Below, in pieces: positions 8,854 to 16,209 of a stretch of DNA of 23,332 bases. The DNA is from Nitrospirota bacterium. GTDB lineage: Bacteria; Nitrospirota; JACRHJ01. A program made the translations under genes and the position numbers. Within the stretch, counting starts at the first letter, position 1, and each line of letters opens with the position of its first letter. The notes below the pieces were generated by a model. It was not told the origin of the DNA. It did not search any database and saw only the letters and a list, made by a program, of their open reading frames with translations. The stretch spans positions 1 through 23,332 of the forward strand of contig JAJYGS010000174.1 of NCBI GenBank assembly GCA_021785055.1, written 5' to 3'.

Positions 8854-9684
8854 TTAATTAAACTCCCCCATGAGGAGGTCTCCATACGTTTCCGGGCGCC
8901 TGTCGCCAAGGAAGTTCCAGAGTTCGCGCGCCTCGGATACGGTATCCGTGTCTATCTCCGCCATGACAATTGCGTCGCTCTTCCCGGTAGGTTCGATGGC
9001 AATCTCGCCGAAGGGGTTGGCCAGGAAGCTCTTGCCGTAGAAGCGCTGGCGCTCAGAGCCGCCCACACGGTTCACGCGGAAGACATATATCCCGTTCGCA
9101 ATCGCCGCCGATGTTATCATCTTCTCCCATTTCGAGGCCGAGGCGAAGGCCGCAGCAGTCGGGGCCAGGACGACCTGCGCGCCCTTCAATGCCAGCGCCC
9201 GGAAGCCCTCCGGGAAGAACACGTCCCAGCAGAGCTGGACGCCGATTTTTCCGCATGCCGTGTCGAATACCGGAAAGCCGGTGTCTCCCGGCTGGAAATA
9301 AAACTTCTCTCGCCAGAGGGGTATGTCCGGGACGTGCGCCTTCCTGTATTTCCCGGCGATGCTCCCGTCGGCGTCGATTACAAAGGCGGTGTTATAATAT
9401 TTCCCGCCGTATGATTTTTCAAACATGGGACAGACGAAGACGGCGCCGCCCTCCTTTGCAAGCTCTTTCATCTTCGATACCGCCTCTCCGTCCTCGCCCT
9501 CGGCGAGCGCAAAGGCGCCCTCGTCCGGGTTCGCCGGGAACCACGGCAGGTGAAAGAGCTGCTGGAACGCGACGAGTTTCGCCCCGTTCTCCAGGGCGTA
9601 GCGGGCCATTTCGGAGGCCTTCTTCAGGTTCTTCCCGGTATCGTCCGAGCAGGACATCTGTATCCCTGCGATTTTAAGTCTCAT
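8854..9684 (-). CDS. carbon-nitrogen hydrolase (nitrilase superfamily, AguB-like) with altered active-site Glu
   Basis: The 276-aa protein has the nitrilase fold and most resembles N-carbamoylputrescine amidases: KYRKAHVPD carries the catalytic Lys115, QLCWDVFFPEG the nucleophile Cys152, and EKFYFQPGDTGFPVF is typical of the AguB branch. The first member of the Glu-Lys-Cys triad, expected in a (L/F)QELF-type motif, reads FQQLF here (Gln42; codons CAG CAG checked on the sequence). This may lower or change hydrolase activity, or be a clade-specific variant. ATG at 9684 has AGGAA 7 nt upstream. No polyamine genes are adjacent (secA/R-M on one side, accD on the other), so the substrate is unknown; deaminated-glutathione amidase-like or other amidase roles are possible. 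Confidence 0.85.
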   Translation of the reverse strand: MRLKIAGIQMSCSDDTGKNLKKASEMARYALENGAKLVAFQQLFHLPWFPANPDEGAFALAEGEDGEAVSKMKELAKEGGAVFVCPMFEKSYGGKYYNTAFVIDADGSIAGKYRKAHVPDIPLWREKFYFQPGDTGFPVFDTACGKIGVQLCWDVFFPEGFRALALKGAQVVLAPTAAAFASASKWEKMITSAAIANGIYVFRVNRVGGSERQRFYGKSFLANPFGEIAIEPTGKSDAIVMAEIDTDTVSEARELWNFLGDRRPETYGDLLMGEFN

Positions 9685-9694
9685 AATGTGATTC

Positions 9695-10639
9695 CTATAT
9701 GCTGGTAATCCAATTGCAGATAGATGCTATCTGTGCTGAAACTGTTAGATTCGCAGCGCTTCTTAAAAAACCTTTTTCTAAATCGGACCAGATTTCTTTT
9801 GCCATTGAGTCTTGAATTGCTGCACCAATAAAAAACAATTCGGGCTTTAACCCTTTTCCCTTAAAGGCGTCTCGTATTCTGGACAAGGCCTTGGATGCGG
9901 TTTTCCAATGCTCGTCCGCTCCAGCAGGGTCAATACCGCCTTTTAATTCACCAAGGGCAACAAACAAGGAGGGTTGCTTTAAACATTCCAAACTATCTTC
10001 AAATTTGCAGGCTAAAAGGCAGAAATCTACATTCTTCCCGACTATAGGAACCTTGCAATTGTAAAGTATGGTTCTAAAATTCTTACCATTTTCCCAATTC
10101 AAGCCCTTTATGTAATATTCAATATCGGCTTCGTCTTTTGACCCCTTTAACCATTGCCCGGAACGTGAATCAAGCCAATTAAAAGGAATACCCGCTAAAG
10201 ATAAACTTGCAATGACCGCTCTTGCCAGTTTTCTTTCCGCGAGGATTCCTCCAAAATTTCTCATCGAACCGCCAAGAGTATCTCCTCTCGTTATTAAAAA
10301 TCTGAAAACCAGTTCTTCGACAAATGCAATACCGGCCGGTTCCAAATAATGGGCGATTAAATGCTTTATAGCTTCTTTTTTATCTTCTTCGTTTAAATGC
10401 TTTAAGGCCTTATCCGAGACACCGGCAGCTGCCAAAAGAGCGGGCTGTATCTTCTTCAATTGCAATAGCTCAACGGGATTATTGACTTTGGAAGCCAACG
10501 CCTTTAAAGACCTCGCTTCCTCGACGACGGGTGTTGACCGGCGTGTTTTCTCAAGGGCCAACATCACGAAACCCGCCCTTGTTTCATCATAGGTCGTTAT
10601 TAAATCCTTATAACTCTTTAAATGCCGTTTACCGCTCAA
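9695..10639 (-). CDS. type II restriction endonuclease, AvaI/BsoBI family
   Basis: Predicted to cleave double-stranded DNA at a CYCGRG-like site (specificity of AvaI and BsoBI; inferred from family). The 314-aa length is close to BsoBI. A PD-(D/E)xK core is visible: Asp205 in KNVDF, then Glu231 and Lys233 in GELKGG, and His244 in DEHWKT; the 11-residue Lys-to-His spacing is as I recall it for the BsoBI catalytic site (K242, H253). RGDTLGGSMRN (118-128) is another family segment. The start is TTG at 10639 with GGAGG 7 nt upstream, inside the 3' end of the methyltransferase, so the genes overlap by 11 nt and the methylase is made first. No controller or vsr gene is present. The sequence is clearly more AT-rich than the surrounding genes, which points to transfer. 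Confidence 0.82.
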   Translation of the reverse strand: MSGKRHLKSYKDLITTYDETRAGFVMLALEKTRRSTPVVEEARSLKALASKVNNPVELLQLKKIQPALLAAAGVSDKALKHLNEEDKKEAIKHLIAHYLEPAGIAFVEELVFRFLITRGDTLGGSMRNFGGILAERKLARAVIASLSLAGIPFNWLDSRSGQWLKGSKDEADIEYYIKGLNWENGKNFRTILYNCKVPIVGKNVDFCLLACKFEDSLECLKQPSLFVALGELKGGIDPAGADEHWKTASKALSRIRDAFKGKGLKPELFFIGAAIQDSMAKEIWSDLEKGFLRSAANLTVSAQIASICNWITSI

Positions 10640-12062
10640 TTATTTTCCTCCACATGTAAATGCATTTTCTAAGAGGCGTCCTGCCGTGCTCTCCCATTTG
10701 CTGGCTGCTATTTCCTTTTTCCTGAGGAAGAATATATATCTTATCAACAGCAAACCCTATTTTTTCTGCTATTGCCGATAAAATAGTATCTACAGGTATT
10801 CCAATACCCGCATACCTGACATTATCATTAACCATAATCATAAATCCGTTCGGCTTTAAAATTCTATAACATTCAGAGATTACGCATGACATTTCATAAA
10901 AATAGCCGCTCACCATGCGAGGGATTCCGTTATTATTCAGGTTTCCTTTTTCTTTTTGCGAATTTAAGAATTCTGTGATTTTTCTTAACAGCTTAACTTC
11001 ATCACAATATGCAATAGGCCTTTCCCAGTGCTCGTTTATTCTTAACAAATCCTTTGTTCTGTTCTCCACGGTACAGCTTATCATTGATTGTCTCAAATTA
11101 AGCATTGCTTGTTCATCATTACCTAATAGGGCAAGCTCCAAGGCATACGTCCTAGTATAATCGTACCTATTGCAGTAGGGCGGGGAAGTAATTATGGCAT
11201 CATAGTGCCCGTCTGGTCGGCTCGGTAACTCCTCCAGACAAGAACCATTGGACAAATTTATTTTTCCTTTCGGGCCATTATATTGAAACAAATCGCTCTC
11301 TTTGTTGTCGCTTGCCAAATCGCTGATTATCTCGTCCAATTTCTGTGAAATGGCATAATCGAAATCCAGAATATTTCCCTTATCAAAAATTTTGGTTCCT
11401 TGCCTCCTTCCAGACCTATAATCCCACCGGAGATATTGCCCGTCTTTCCTTGTGTAGCTAATTGACTCTAAAATACAAAGCAAAACCAGAAAAAGAATCG
11501 CGCTAACTCTTTCATTTTCGTATTCCAATGCGCCTAAATAGAGCTCGATGCCATTCAACGTTTCTGGCGGATAAGCGCACTTGGTTATTCTTAGCTCGTT
11601 TAAAGGTTTTCTCTTTTCTCCTTTCAACCATTTTTTAGTTTTAACCCAGTTCTTCAGGATGTTTAAATCCTCGCTTTTTAAATCCTCAATGCTTAAACGG
11701 TCTTTGATTATCTCCTGACCTATTGGCAATAGCTCTATGCCATCGGCATCCAAACCCAACGAGCAGGCGGCAAACAGAGTAGTGCCGATACCGGCGAACG
11801 GGTCCAGGATTTTTCCTGAAATATCATTATTCAGGATAAGGCTCTCTATTAAAGAAGCCGAAAAAGCCTCCTTGTATTTAAACCACCGATAAAACGCGCG
11901 CGTCTTATTAGCCTGGAAGCTTACTATCTGACGGGAGAAATTATTTTCAACCTCGAACTTGGGCTGAAAGTACAAATATAGTTCATTCTCAAGGCGAGCT
12001 ATATCTTCGACATAATTTTCTATCCTCTGCGGAACGGTCAGTTCAAATTTAGTCAAATTCAT
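10629..12062 (-). CDS. site-specific DNA methyltransferase of the R-M pair (probably N4-cytosine)
   Basis: Methylates the amino group of a base using S-adenosylmethionine, protecting host DNA from the adjoining nuclease. The product is 477 aa from ATG at 12062. Motif I DPFAGIGTT (87-95) binds AdoMet; motif IV TSPPY (292-296) is the catalytic loop, and a T/S-PPY form favours N4-cytosine over N6-adenine. The order I then IV, with about 200 residues between, is seen directly. ILKPNGFMIMVNDNVRY near the C-terminus fits later strands of the fold. An upstream GTG at 12110 would overlap secA; I prefer the ATG, which leaves a 32-bp gap and starts right before a conserved-looking LTKFELTVPQR. Low GC and Lys/Asn/Ile-rich composition match the nuclease and contrast with secA. 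Confidence 0.85.
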   Translation of the reverse strand: MNLTKFELTVPQRIENYVEDIARLENELYLYFQPKFEVENNFSRQIVSFQANKTRAFYRWFKYKEAFSASLIESLILNNDISGKILDPFAGIGTTLFAACSLGLDADGIELLPIGQEIIKDRLSIEDLKSEDLNILKNWVKTKKWLKGEKRKPLNELRITKCAYPPETLNGIELYLGALEYENERVSAILFLVLLCILESISYTRKDGQYLRWDYRSGRRQGTKIFDKGNILDFDYAISQKLDEIISDLASDNKESDLFQYNGPKGKINLSNGSCLEELPSRPDGHYDAIITSPPYCNRYDYTRTYALELALLGNDEQAMLNLRQSMISCTVENRTKDLLRINEHWERPIAYCDEVKLLRKITEFLNSQKEKGNLNNNGIPRMVSGYFYEMSCVISECYRILKPNGFMIMVNDNVRYAGIGIPVDTILSAIAEKIGFAVDKIYILPQEKGNSSQQMGEHGRTPLRKCIYMWRKIIER

Positions 12063-12094
12063 TAGTAATTCCCGAAAATTTAAACTACCCACAT

Positions 12095-14737
12095 TTACCG
12101 CCCGTGACACTTCTTGTATTTTTTGCCGGAGCCGCAGGGGCAGGGGTCGTTTCGCCCAACTTTGTTCTCCGCCCGCACAGGCTTCTTCGGCTCGTCGCCC
12201 TGTTCGCCACGGTTCATAACAAGCTTTTGTGGACGCCGCCTCGTCTCGTGTTCCATCGCCTCCTGGCGCACCACCTGGACTGTCGAGAGCCTCTCCAGCG
12301 TGTCCATCTTTATGCGGTCCACCATCTCCATGAACATTTCAAAACCCTCTTTTTTATACGCCACAAGCGGGTCCTGCTGTCCGTAGCCGCGAAGGCCTAT
12401 ACCCTCTTTCAAGTGATCCATGTTCAGGAGGTGCTCTTTCCAGAGCGAGTCTATCATATCGAGAATCACGCGCTTCTCAAGCCACCTCAGGAACTCCGTC
12501 CCTGCGTCCTGTTCCTTCTTCTCGTACGCCTCCTTGAGAGTCGAGGCAAGGGATTCCTTCAGTTCTTCGATGCCGCTCACGGAACGGAGCTTTTCCGGGT
12601 CGAGCGTAACGGAGAAACTTTTCTTTACCGCGACCGCGAGGCCCTTCAGGTCCCACTCCTCGGCATATTTCCCCTGTTCGCAGAATGTATCGACAAGCCG
12701 GCTTGATACGTCCTCCATCATCTCAAGGACGTCCTGCTTCAGGTTGTCGCTTGCCAGTACCTGTTTGCGCTGCTCGTAGATGACGTTTCTCTGCGTGTTC
12801 ATCACGTCGTCGTATTCGATGAGCTGTTTTCTGATGTCGAAGTTATGGCCCTCGACCTTCTTCTGGGCGTTCTCAATGGCCCTGCTGACCATCCTTGCCT
12901 CGATGGGCACGCCCTCTTCCATTCCGAGAGTGTTCATTATCTTGGCTATGCGCTCGGAGTTGAATATGCGGAGCAGGTCGTCTTCGAGAGAGAGGTAGAA
13001 GCGAGAGGAGCCCGGGTCTCCCTGGCGTCCGGAGCGGCCACGGAGCTGGTTGTCGATGCGCCTGGACTCGTGCCTCTCCGTGCCGATAATGTGCAGTCCT
13101 CCGGCCTCGACGACCTTCCTGTGGTCTTCGTCCGTTATGAGCTTCCATCTGTCCACCTCTGACTGCACTACGGAGGGATCAACCTCGTCGGGATTAATCC
13201 CCTTGCCCAGGAGTTCCTGCTTCGCGAGCATCTTCGGGTTTCCGCCAAGGAGTATGTCCGTGCCACGGCCCGCCATGTTCGTGGCGATGGTCACCTGGCC
13301 GGAGCGCCCGGCCTGGGATACAATCTCCGATTCCTTCTCGTGATATTTCGCGTTCAGGACGTTATGTTTAACTCCTTTTTTCTTCAGCAGGGACGAGATG
13401 TGCTCGGATTTCTCGACCGAGATGGTGCCGACAAGGACGGGCTGGCTTCGATTGTTGCAGTCGATAATGTCGTCTATGACCGCGTTGTATTTCTCTTTCG
13501 TGGTCTTGTAAATCTGGTCCGGGTTGTCCACCCTTACCATCGACTGGTTAGGCGGGATGACCATGACTTCCAGGTCGTATATCTTGGCGAACTCTCCGGC
13601 CTCCGTATCGGCGGTGCCCGTCATTCCGGCGAGCTTGTTGTACATCCTGAAGTAGTTCTGGAAGGTAATCGTAGCCAGGGTCTGGTTCTCGGCCTCTATT
13701 TTGACCCCTTCCTTGGCCTCCACTGCCTGATGGAGGCCGTCGCTCCAGCGCCTGCCCGGCATCAGCCTGCCGGTGAAGTCGTCCACGATTACGACCTCGC
13801 CGTCCTTCACGACATAGTCCACGTCCCTCTTATACATCGCGTGGGCGCGCAGAGCCTGGTTGACGTGATGGACAAGCTCGATGTTGGCCGGGTCGTAGAG
13901 GTTCGGCACTCCGAGCATCCGCTCCACCTTTTCGTTCCCGGATTCCGTGAGGGCGGCGGTCTTGGTCTTCTCCTCGATTGTATAATCCTCTTCCTTGTTC
14001 AGACGCGGGATTATCTCGTTGATGCGGTAGTAGAGGTCTGTCGATTCCTCGGACGGGCCGGAGATGATGAGCGGCGTCCTGGCCTCGTCTATCAGAATGC
14101 TGTCCACCTCGTCAACAATGGCGTAGTTCAGCTCCCTCTGGACGTAGTCCTTCAGGTCGAACTTCATGTTGTCCCGGAGGTAGTCGAAACCGAACTCGTT
14201 GTTGGTGCCGTAGGTGACGTCGCATGCGTACGCCTCCTGGCGCTCCTTGTCGTCGAGCTCGTGGACGATGACGCCGACCGTAAGCCCCAGGAAGCGGTAT
14301 ATCTCGCCCATCCACTGGGAGTCGCGCCTGGCCAGGTAGTCGTTCACGGTAACTACGTGTACTCCCTTGCCCTCCAGGGCGTTTAAGTATACCGGGAGCG
14401 TGGCGACGAGCGTCTTGCCTTCGCCGGTCTTCATCTCGGCGATCTTGCCTTCGTGAAGGCAGATGCCGCCGATAAGCTGGACGTCGAAGTGCCGCATCCC
14501 CAGGGTGCGCTTCGAGGCCTCGCGCACAACCGCGAACGCCTCGGGAAGGAGGTCGTCGAGCGTCCCGTTGTCGGCGAGGCGGTTTTTGAACTCGTCCGTC
14601 TTCGCCCTGAGGCCGGCGTCCGTAAGTTTTGCCGTCTCCGGCTCAAACGAGTTTACCCTGTCTACGAGCGGCTGCATCCTCTTAAGTTCGCGCTCGTTTT
14701 TCGTACCGACTATCTTGTGCAGTATTGTGGAAAACAT
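12095..14737 (-). CDS. secA: preprotein translocase ATPase SecA
   Basis: Motor of Sec-dependent export, driving preproteins through SecYEG. The 880-aa product is full length (E. coli 901). Visible in order: Walker A TGEGKT (104-109), HVVTVNDYLARRD, the DEVDSILIDEARTPLIISG Walker B region, the preprotein cross-linking domain (about 230-370), TNMAGRGTDILLGGNP in the second ATPase half, ERHESRRIDNQLRGRSGRQGDPG, the helical scaffold, and the C-terminal zinc/SecB-binding tail CPCGSGKKYKKCH. It follows a good promoter (14798-14826) and is the first gene of the long operon to the left edge. The ribosome-binding sequence is weak (AAGAG about 10 nt before ATG). Confidence 0.98.
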   Translation of the reverse strand: MFSTILHKIVGTKNERELKRMQPLVDRVNSFEPETAKLTDAGLRAKTDEFKNRLADNGTLDDLLPEAFAVVREASKRTLGMRHFDVQLIGGICLHEGKIAEMKTGEGKTLVATLPVYLNALEGKGVHVVTVNDYLARRDSQWMGEIYRFLGLTVGVIVHELDDKERQEAYACDVTYGTNNEFGFDYLRDNMKFDLKDYVQRELNYAIVDEVDSILIDEARTPLIISGPSEESTDLYYRINEIIPRLNKEEDYTIEEKTKTAALTESGNEKVERMLGVPNLYDPANIELVHHVNQALRAHAMYKRDVDYVVKDGEVVIVDDFTGRLMPGRRWSDGLHQAVEAKEGVKIEAENQTLATITFQNYFRMYNKLAGMTGTADTEAGEFAKIYDLEVMVIPPNQSMVRVDNPDQIYKTTKEKYNAVIDDIIDCNNRSQPVLVGTISVEKSEHISSLLKKKGVKHNVLNAKYHEKESEIVSQAGRSGQVTIATNMAGRGTDILLGGNPKMLAKQELLGKGINPDEVDPSVVQSEVDRWKLITDEDHRKVVEAGGLHIIGTERHESRRIDNQLRGRSGRQGDPGSSRFYLSLEDDLLRIFNSERIAKIMNTLGMEEGVPIEARMVSRAIENAQKKVEGHNFDIRKQLIEYDDVMNTQRNVIYEQRKQVLASDNLKQDVLEMMEDVSSRLVDTFCEQGKYAEEWDLKGLAVAVKKSFSVTLDPEKLRSVSGIEELKESLASTLKEAYEKKEQDAGTEFLRWLEKRVILDMIDSLWKEHLLNMDHLKEGIGLRGYGQQDPLVAYKKEGFEMFMEMVDRIKMDTLERLSTVQVVRQEAMEHETRRRPQKLVMNRGEQGDEPKKPVRAENKVGRNDPCPCGSGKKYKKCHGR

Positions 14738-14797
14738 GTTTTTATTTCTCTTGGCGTCCAGGATTAATTATGGTTTCAGTTTTCAATCAAATATTGA

Positions 14798-14826
14798 ATT
14801 ATACTATAAAAGCAGGCAATCTCCAA
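14798..14826 (-). promoter_or_regulatory. sigma-70-type promoter for the secA operon
   Basis: On the minus strand, TATAAT (14803-14798) is a perfect -10, with TTGGAG (14826-14821) 17 nt upstream as a weak -35. It lies in the only gap before secA, about 60 bp from the start codon, after the cold-shock gene terminator. It would drive secA and, given the tight packing, the R-M pair and the genes to ugd. Confidence 0.7.
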
Positions 14827-14866
14827 AGGTTATTTAAAGCCGACATGCGCCATCCCCCAAAATAAC

Positions 14867-14898
14867 AAAACCCCGGCTGGTCGCCCTGCCGGGGTTTT
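14867..14898. terminator. strong intrinsic terminator after the cold-shock gene
   Basis: Perfect 11-bp stem (14867-14877 with 14888-14898; AAAACCCCGGC and its complement) around a 10-nt loop. On the minus strand it starts 20 bp after the cold-shock stop and is followed by TTTTGTTATTTT. On the plus strand it is followed by a longer T run, so it could work in both directions, but no plus-strand gene needs it. It separates the cold-shock gene from secA. Confidence 0.88.
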
Positions 14899-14918
14899 TC
14901 TTTTTTTGGTATTTCGCC

Positions 14919-15119
14919 TTAAAGCTTCACTACGTTCTTTGCCTGGAGACCCTTGTCTCCCTGGGTTATCTCGAACTCGACGTCCTGACCCTCGTTAAGC
15001 GTCTTGAACCCTTCCTCCTGGATCTGCGAGAAATGCACGAAGACATCCTCGCCGTTGTCCTGCTCGATGAACCCGTAGCCCTTTGAGGCGTTAAACCACT
15101 TTACCTTTCCAGTAGCCAT
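14919..15119 (-). CDS. cold-shock domain protein (CspA family)
   Basis: Small single-stranded RNA/DNA-binding protein acting as an RNA chaperone. It is 66 aa, normal length. RNP1 KGYGFIEQ (13-20) and RNP2 DVFVHFS (25-31) are present with the expected aromatics, and the family N-terminus TGKVKWFN follows the start. ATG at 15119 has AGGGG 8 nt upstream; an in-frame TTG 18 bp further up would place the SD within the coding sequence and is rejected. A strong terminator follows. The 5' leader contains a short hairpin (15157-15176). I cannot tell from the sequence whether it is cold-induced. Confidence 0.96.
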   Translation of the reverse strand: MATGKVKWFNASKGYGFIEQDNGEDVFVHFSQIQEEGFKTLNEGQDVEFEITQGDKGLQAKNVVKL

Positions 15120-15156
15120 TCTTAAGACCCCTTTCAATGATGCCTTTTACATATCC

Positions 15157-15176
15157 GGAGAGCTCAGGCGCTCTCC
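15157..15176. other. short hairpin between the M23 peptidase stop and the cold-shock gene
   Basis: GGAGAGC pairs with GCTCTCC over a 6-nt loop, 12 bp after the peptidase stop and about 38 bp before the cold-shock ATG. No T run follows on the minus strand, so it is a poor terminator. It may be a leader structure of the cold-shock mRNA. I found no convincing promoter in this 68-bp gap. Confidence 0.4.
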
Positions 15177-15187
15177 CCCGCTTCAAG

Positions 15188-16144
15188 CTATATATATTTC
15201 ATCGGGTTCACCGGGACTCCGTTGACCAGCACCTCGTAATGGAGATGCGGTCCGGTGGAATGCCCGGTATTTCCAATTGCGCCTATTACCTCGTCCTTAC
15301 TGACGCGCTGCCCTTCCTGCACGTCTATTTTGGACAGGTGGCAATACATCGTCGCCATGCCGTATCCGTGCTGGAGCTTCACATAATTTCCGTAGCTCGA
15401 CGAAAAGCCGGCGGCGGATACCGTGCCGTCCGCAGCCGCGTGGACCGGAGTGCCGACGTCGTTTGCTATGTCAAGCCCGCAATGGAACTCCGTCGTGCCG
15501 TAAATGGGGGAGTTGCGGTATCCGAACTTCGAGGTTATGAAGCCCCTCACCGGCCAGATGCTCGGAGTGCAGGCCATGATGGAGTTCCTCTGCTCGAAGT
15601 AGCTCATCAGCTTCTTTATCCTGGCCTCTTCTGAAGAGGCGTCGGATTTCAGGCCGTTAAGCTCCTGGGAGACCTGGGCGGCTGCCTCGTCCTCATCCTT
15701 CCTGCCGAATTCCCGGAGGCTTACCGCGCCGATCTCGGACGATCCGCCCGTCCCCTTTACGCCGAAGCTTTTTCCGGCAACATTGCCCGCGATGGAGCTC
15801 AAACGGTCGGACAGCTCCTTTATCCTGGCCATCCGGCTCTTCATGTCCACGACGGAGGCCGCCATTTTCATAAGCTGGGCGTGCTGGGACGACGCCTCTC
15901 TCCGGAGATAGTCGAGTTCGATTACCTTCGACGCCATATTTAGATACTGCCCGAACATGCCGGTGGAAAGCATGACAAGGACGACCGCGGCAATCAGGGA
16001 GTTCCTGAGCAGGGATTTGGATATGCTGAACTTTCGGACCCTGGAATTCGGTCCTGGCAGGATGACGATGGTGAAGTACTCTTTCTTCCCGGCGCTTGCC
16101 GCCTGCCTGTAAAGAACGTACTTCTCCTTCAGCCGTCGTAACAG
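15188..16144 (-). CDS. membrane-anchored M23 (LytM-type) peptidase, probable CTG start
   Basis: Predicted periplasmic peptidoglycan endopeptidase, or an activator of amidases. From a CTG at 16144 the product is 318 aa: a basic N-terminal segment, a strand-like FTIVILPGPN stretch, one transmembrane helix (about 45-65, LLRNSLIAAVVLVMLSTGMF), a coiled-coil/charged region (about 75-190) and a C-terminal M23 domain with zinc ligands His221/Asp225 in HCGLD and His300/His302 in HLHYE. The first standard start (ATG 15973) lies inside the transmembrane helix, yet the frame stays open upstream to a TAG and reads a plausible N-terminus with no ATG, GTG or TTG. CTG 16144 has AAAGGGGGG 6 nt upstream and sits just downstream of a consensus promoter. 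All zinc ligands are present, so it is probably catalytic. Confidence 0.85.
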   Translation of the reverse strand: MLRRLKEKYVLYRQAASAGKKEYFTIVILPGPNSRVRKFSISKSLLRNSLIAAVVLVMLSTGMFGQYLNMASKVIELDYLRREASSQHAQLMKMAASVVDMKSRMARIKELSDRLSSIAGNVAGKSFGVKGTGGSSEIGAVSLREFGRKDEDEAAAQVSQELNGLKSDASSEEARIKKLMSYFEQRNSIMACTPSIWPVRGFITSKFGYRNSPIYGTTEFHCGLDIANDVGTPVHAAADGTVSAAGFSSSYGNYVKLQHGYGMATMYCHLSKIDVQEGQRVSKDEVIGAIGNTGHSTGPHLHYEVLVNGVPVNPMKYI

Positions 16145-16165
16145 AAAAATCCCCCCTTTCGAATC

Positions 16166-16184
16166 GAAAAACTCGCCGTTTTTC
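16166..16184. promoter_or_regulatory. dyad overlapping the -10 of the M23 peptidase promoter
   Basis: GAAAAAC and GTTTTTC form a perfect 7-bp inverted repeat with a 5-nt centre. It overlaps the -10 and probable transcription start, a place where a repressor could act. It could equally be a leader hairpin. Chance in an A/T-run context cannot be excluded. Confidence 0.3.
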
Positions 16185-16209
16185 TACCACAGAGGGATTA
16201 GTATGTCAA
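16181..16209 (-). promoter_or_regulatory. sigma-70-type promoter for the M23 peptidase
   Basis: Perfect -35 TTGACA (16209-16204), exact 17-nt spacer and -10 TAGAAA (16186-16181, 4 of 6). The -35 overlaps the stop codon of the EndoV-glycosylase gene. Transcription would start near 16173, leaving a leader of about 30 nt before the SD and CTG, which supports a translation start close to 16144. Confidence 0.75.

Noticed and set aside
8053..9414. 453-codon plus-strand open frame
   Set aside because: It is the antisense frame of accD and the hydrolase, with no domain; the minus-strand genes are secure.
9695..12062. Depletion of CYCGRG sites in the window as proof of the R-M specificity
   Set aside because: Such sites are present (for example CCCGGG near 13012 and CTCGGG near 5583), so avoidance is not evident; specificity rests on family resemblance alone.
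12062..12110. Upstream GTG start at 12110 for the methyltransferase
   Set aside because: It would overlap the secA end out of frame and add 16 residues with no family look; ATG 12062 gives a normal short gap. The SD there is weak, so some doubt remains.
13340..14386. 348-codon plus-strand open frame
   Set aside because: It lies wholly antisense to secA; stop avoidance follows from secA codon use.
15693..16190. 165-codon minus-strand frame at the start of the M23 region
   Set aside because: It is a different frame of the M23 gene; composition is Arg/His-rich with no domain, and the M23 frame continues through with a sensible membrane anchor.
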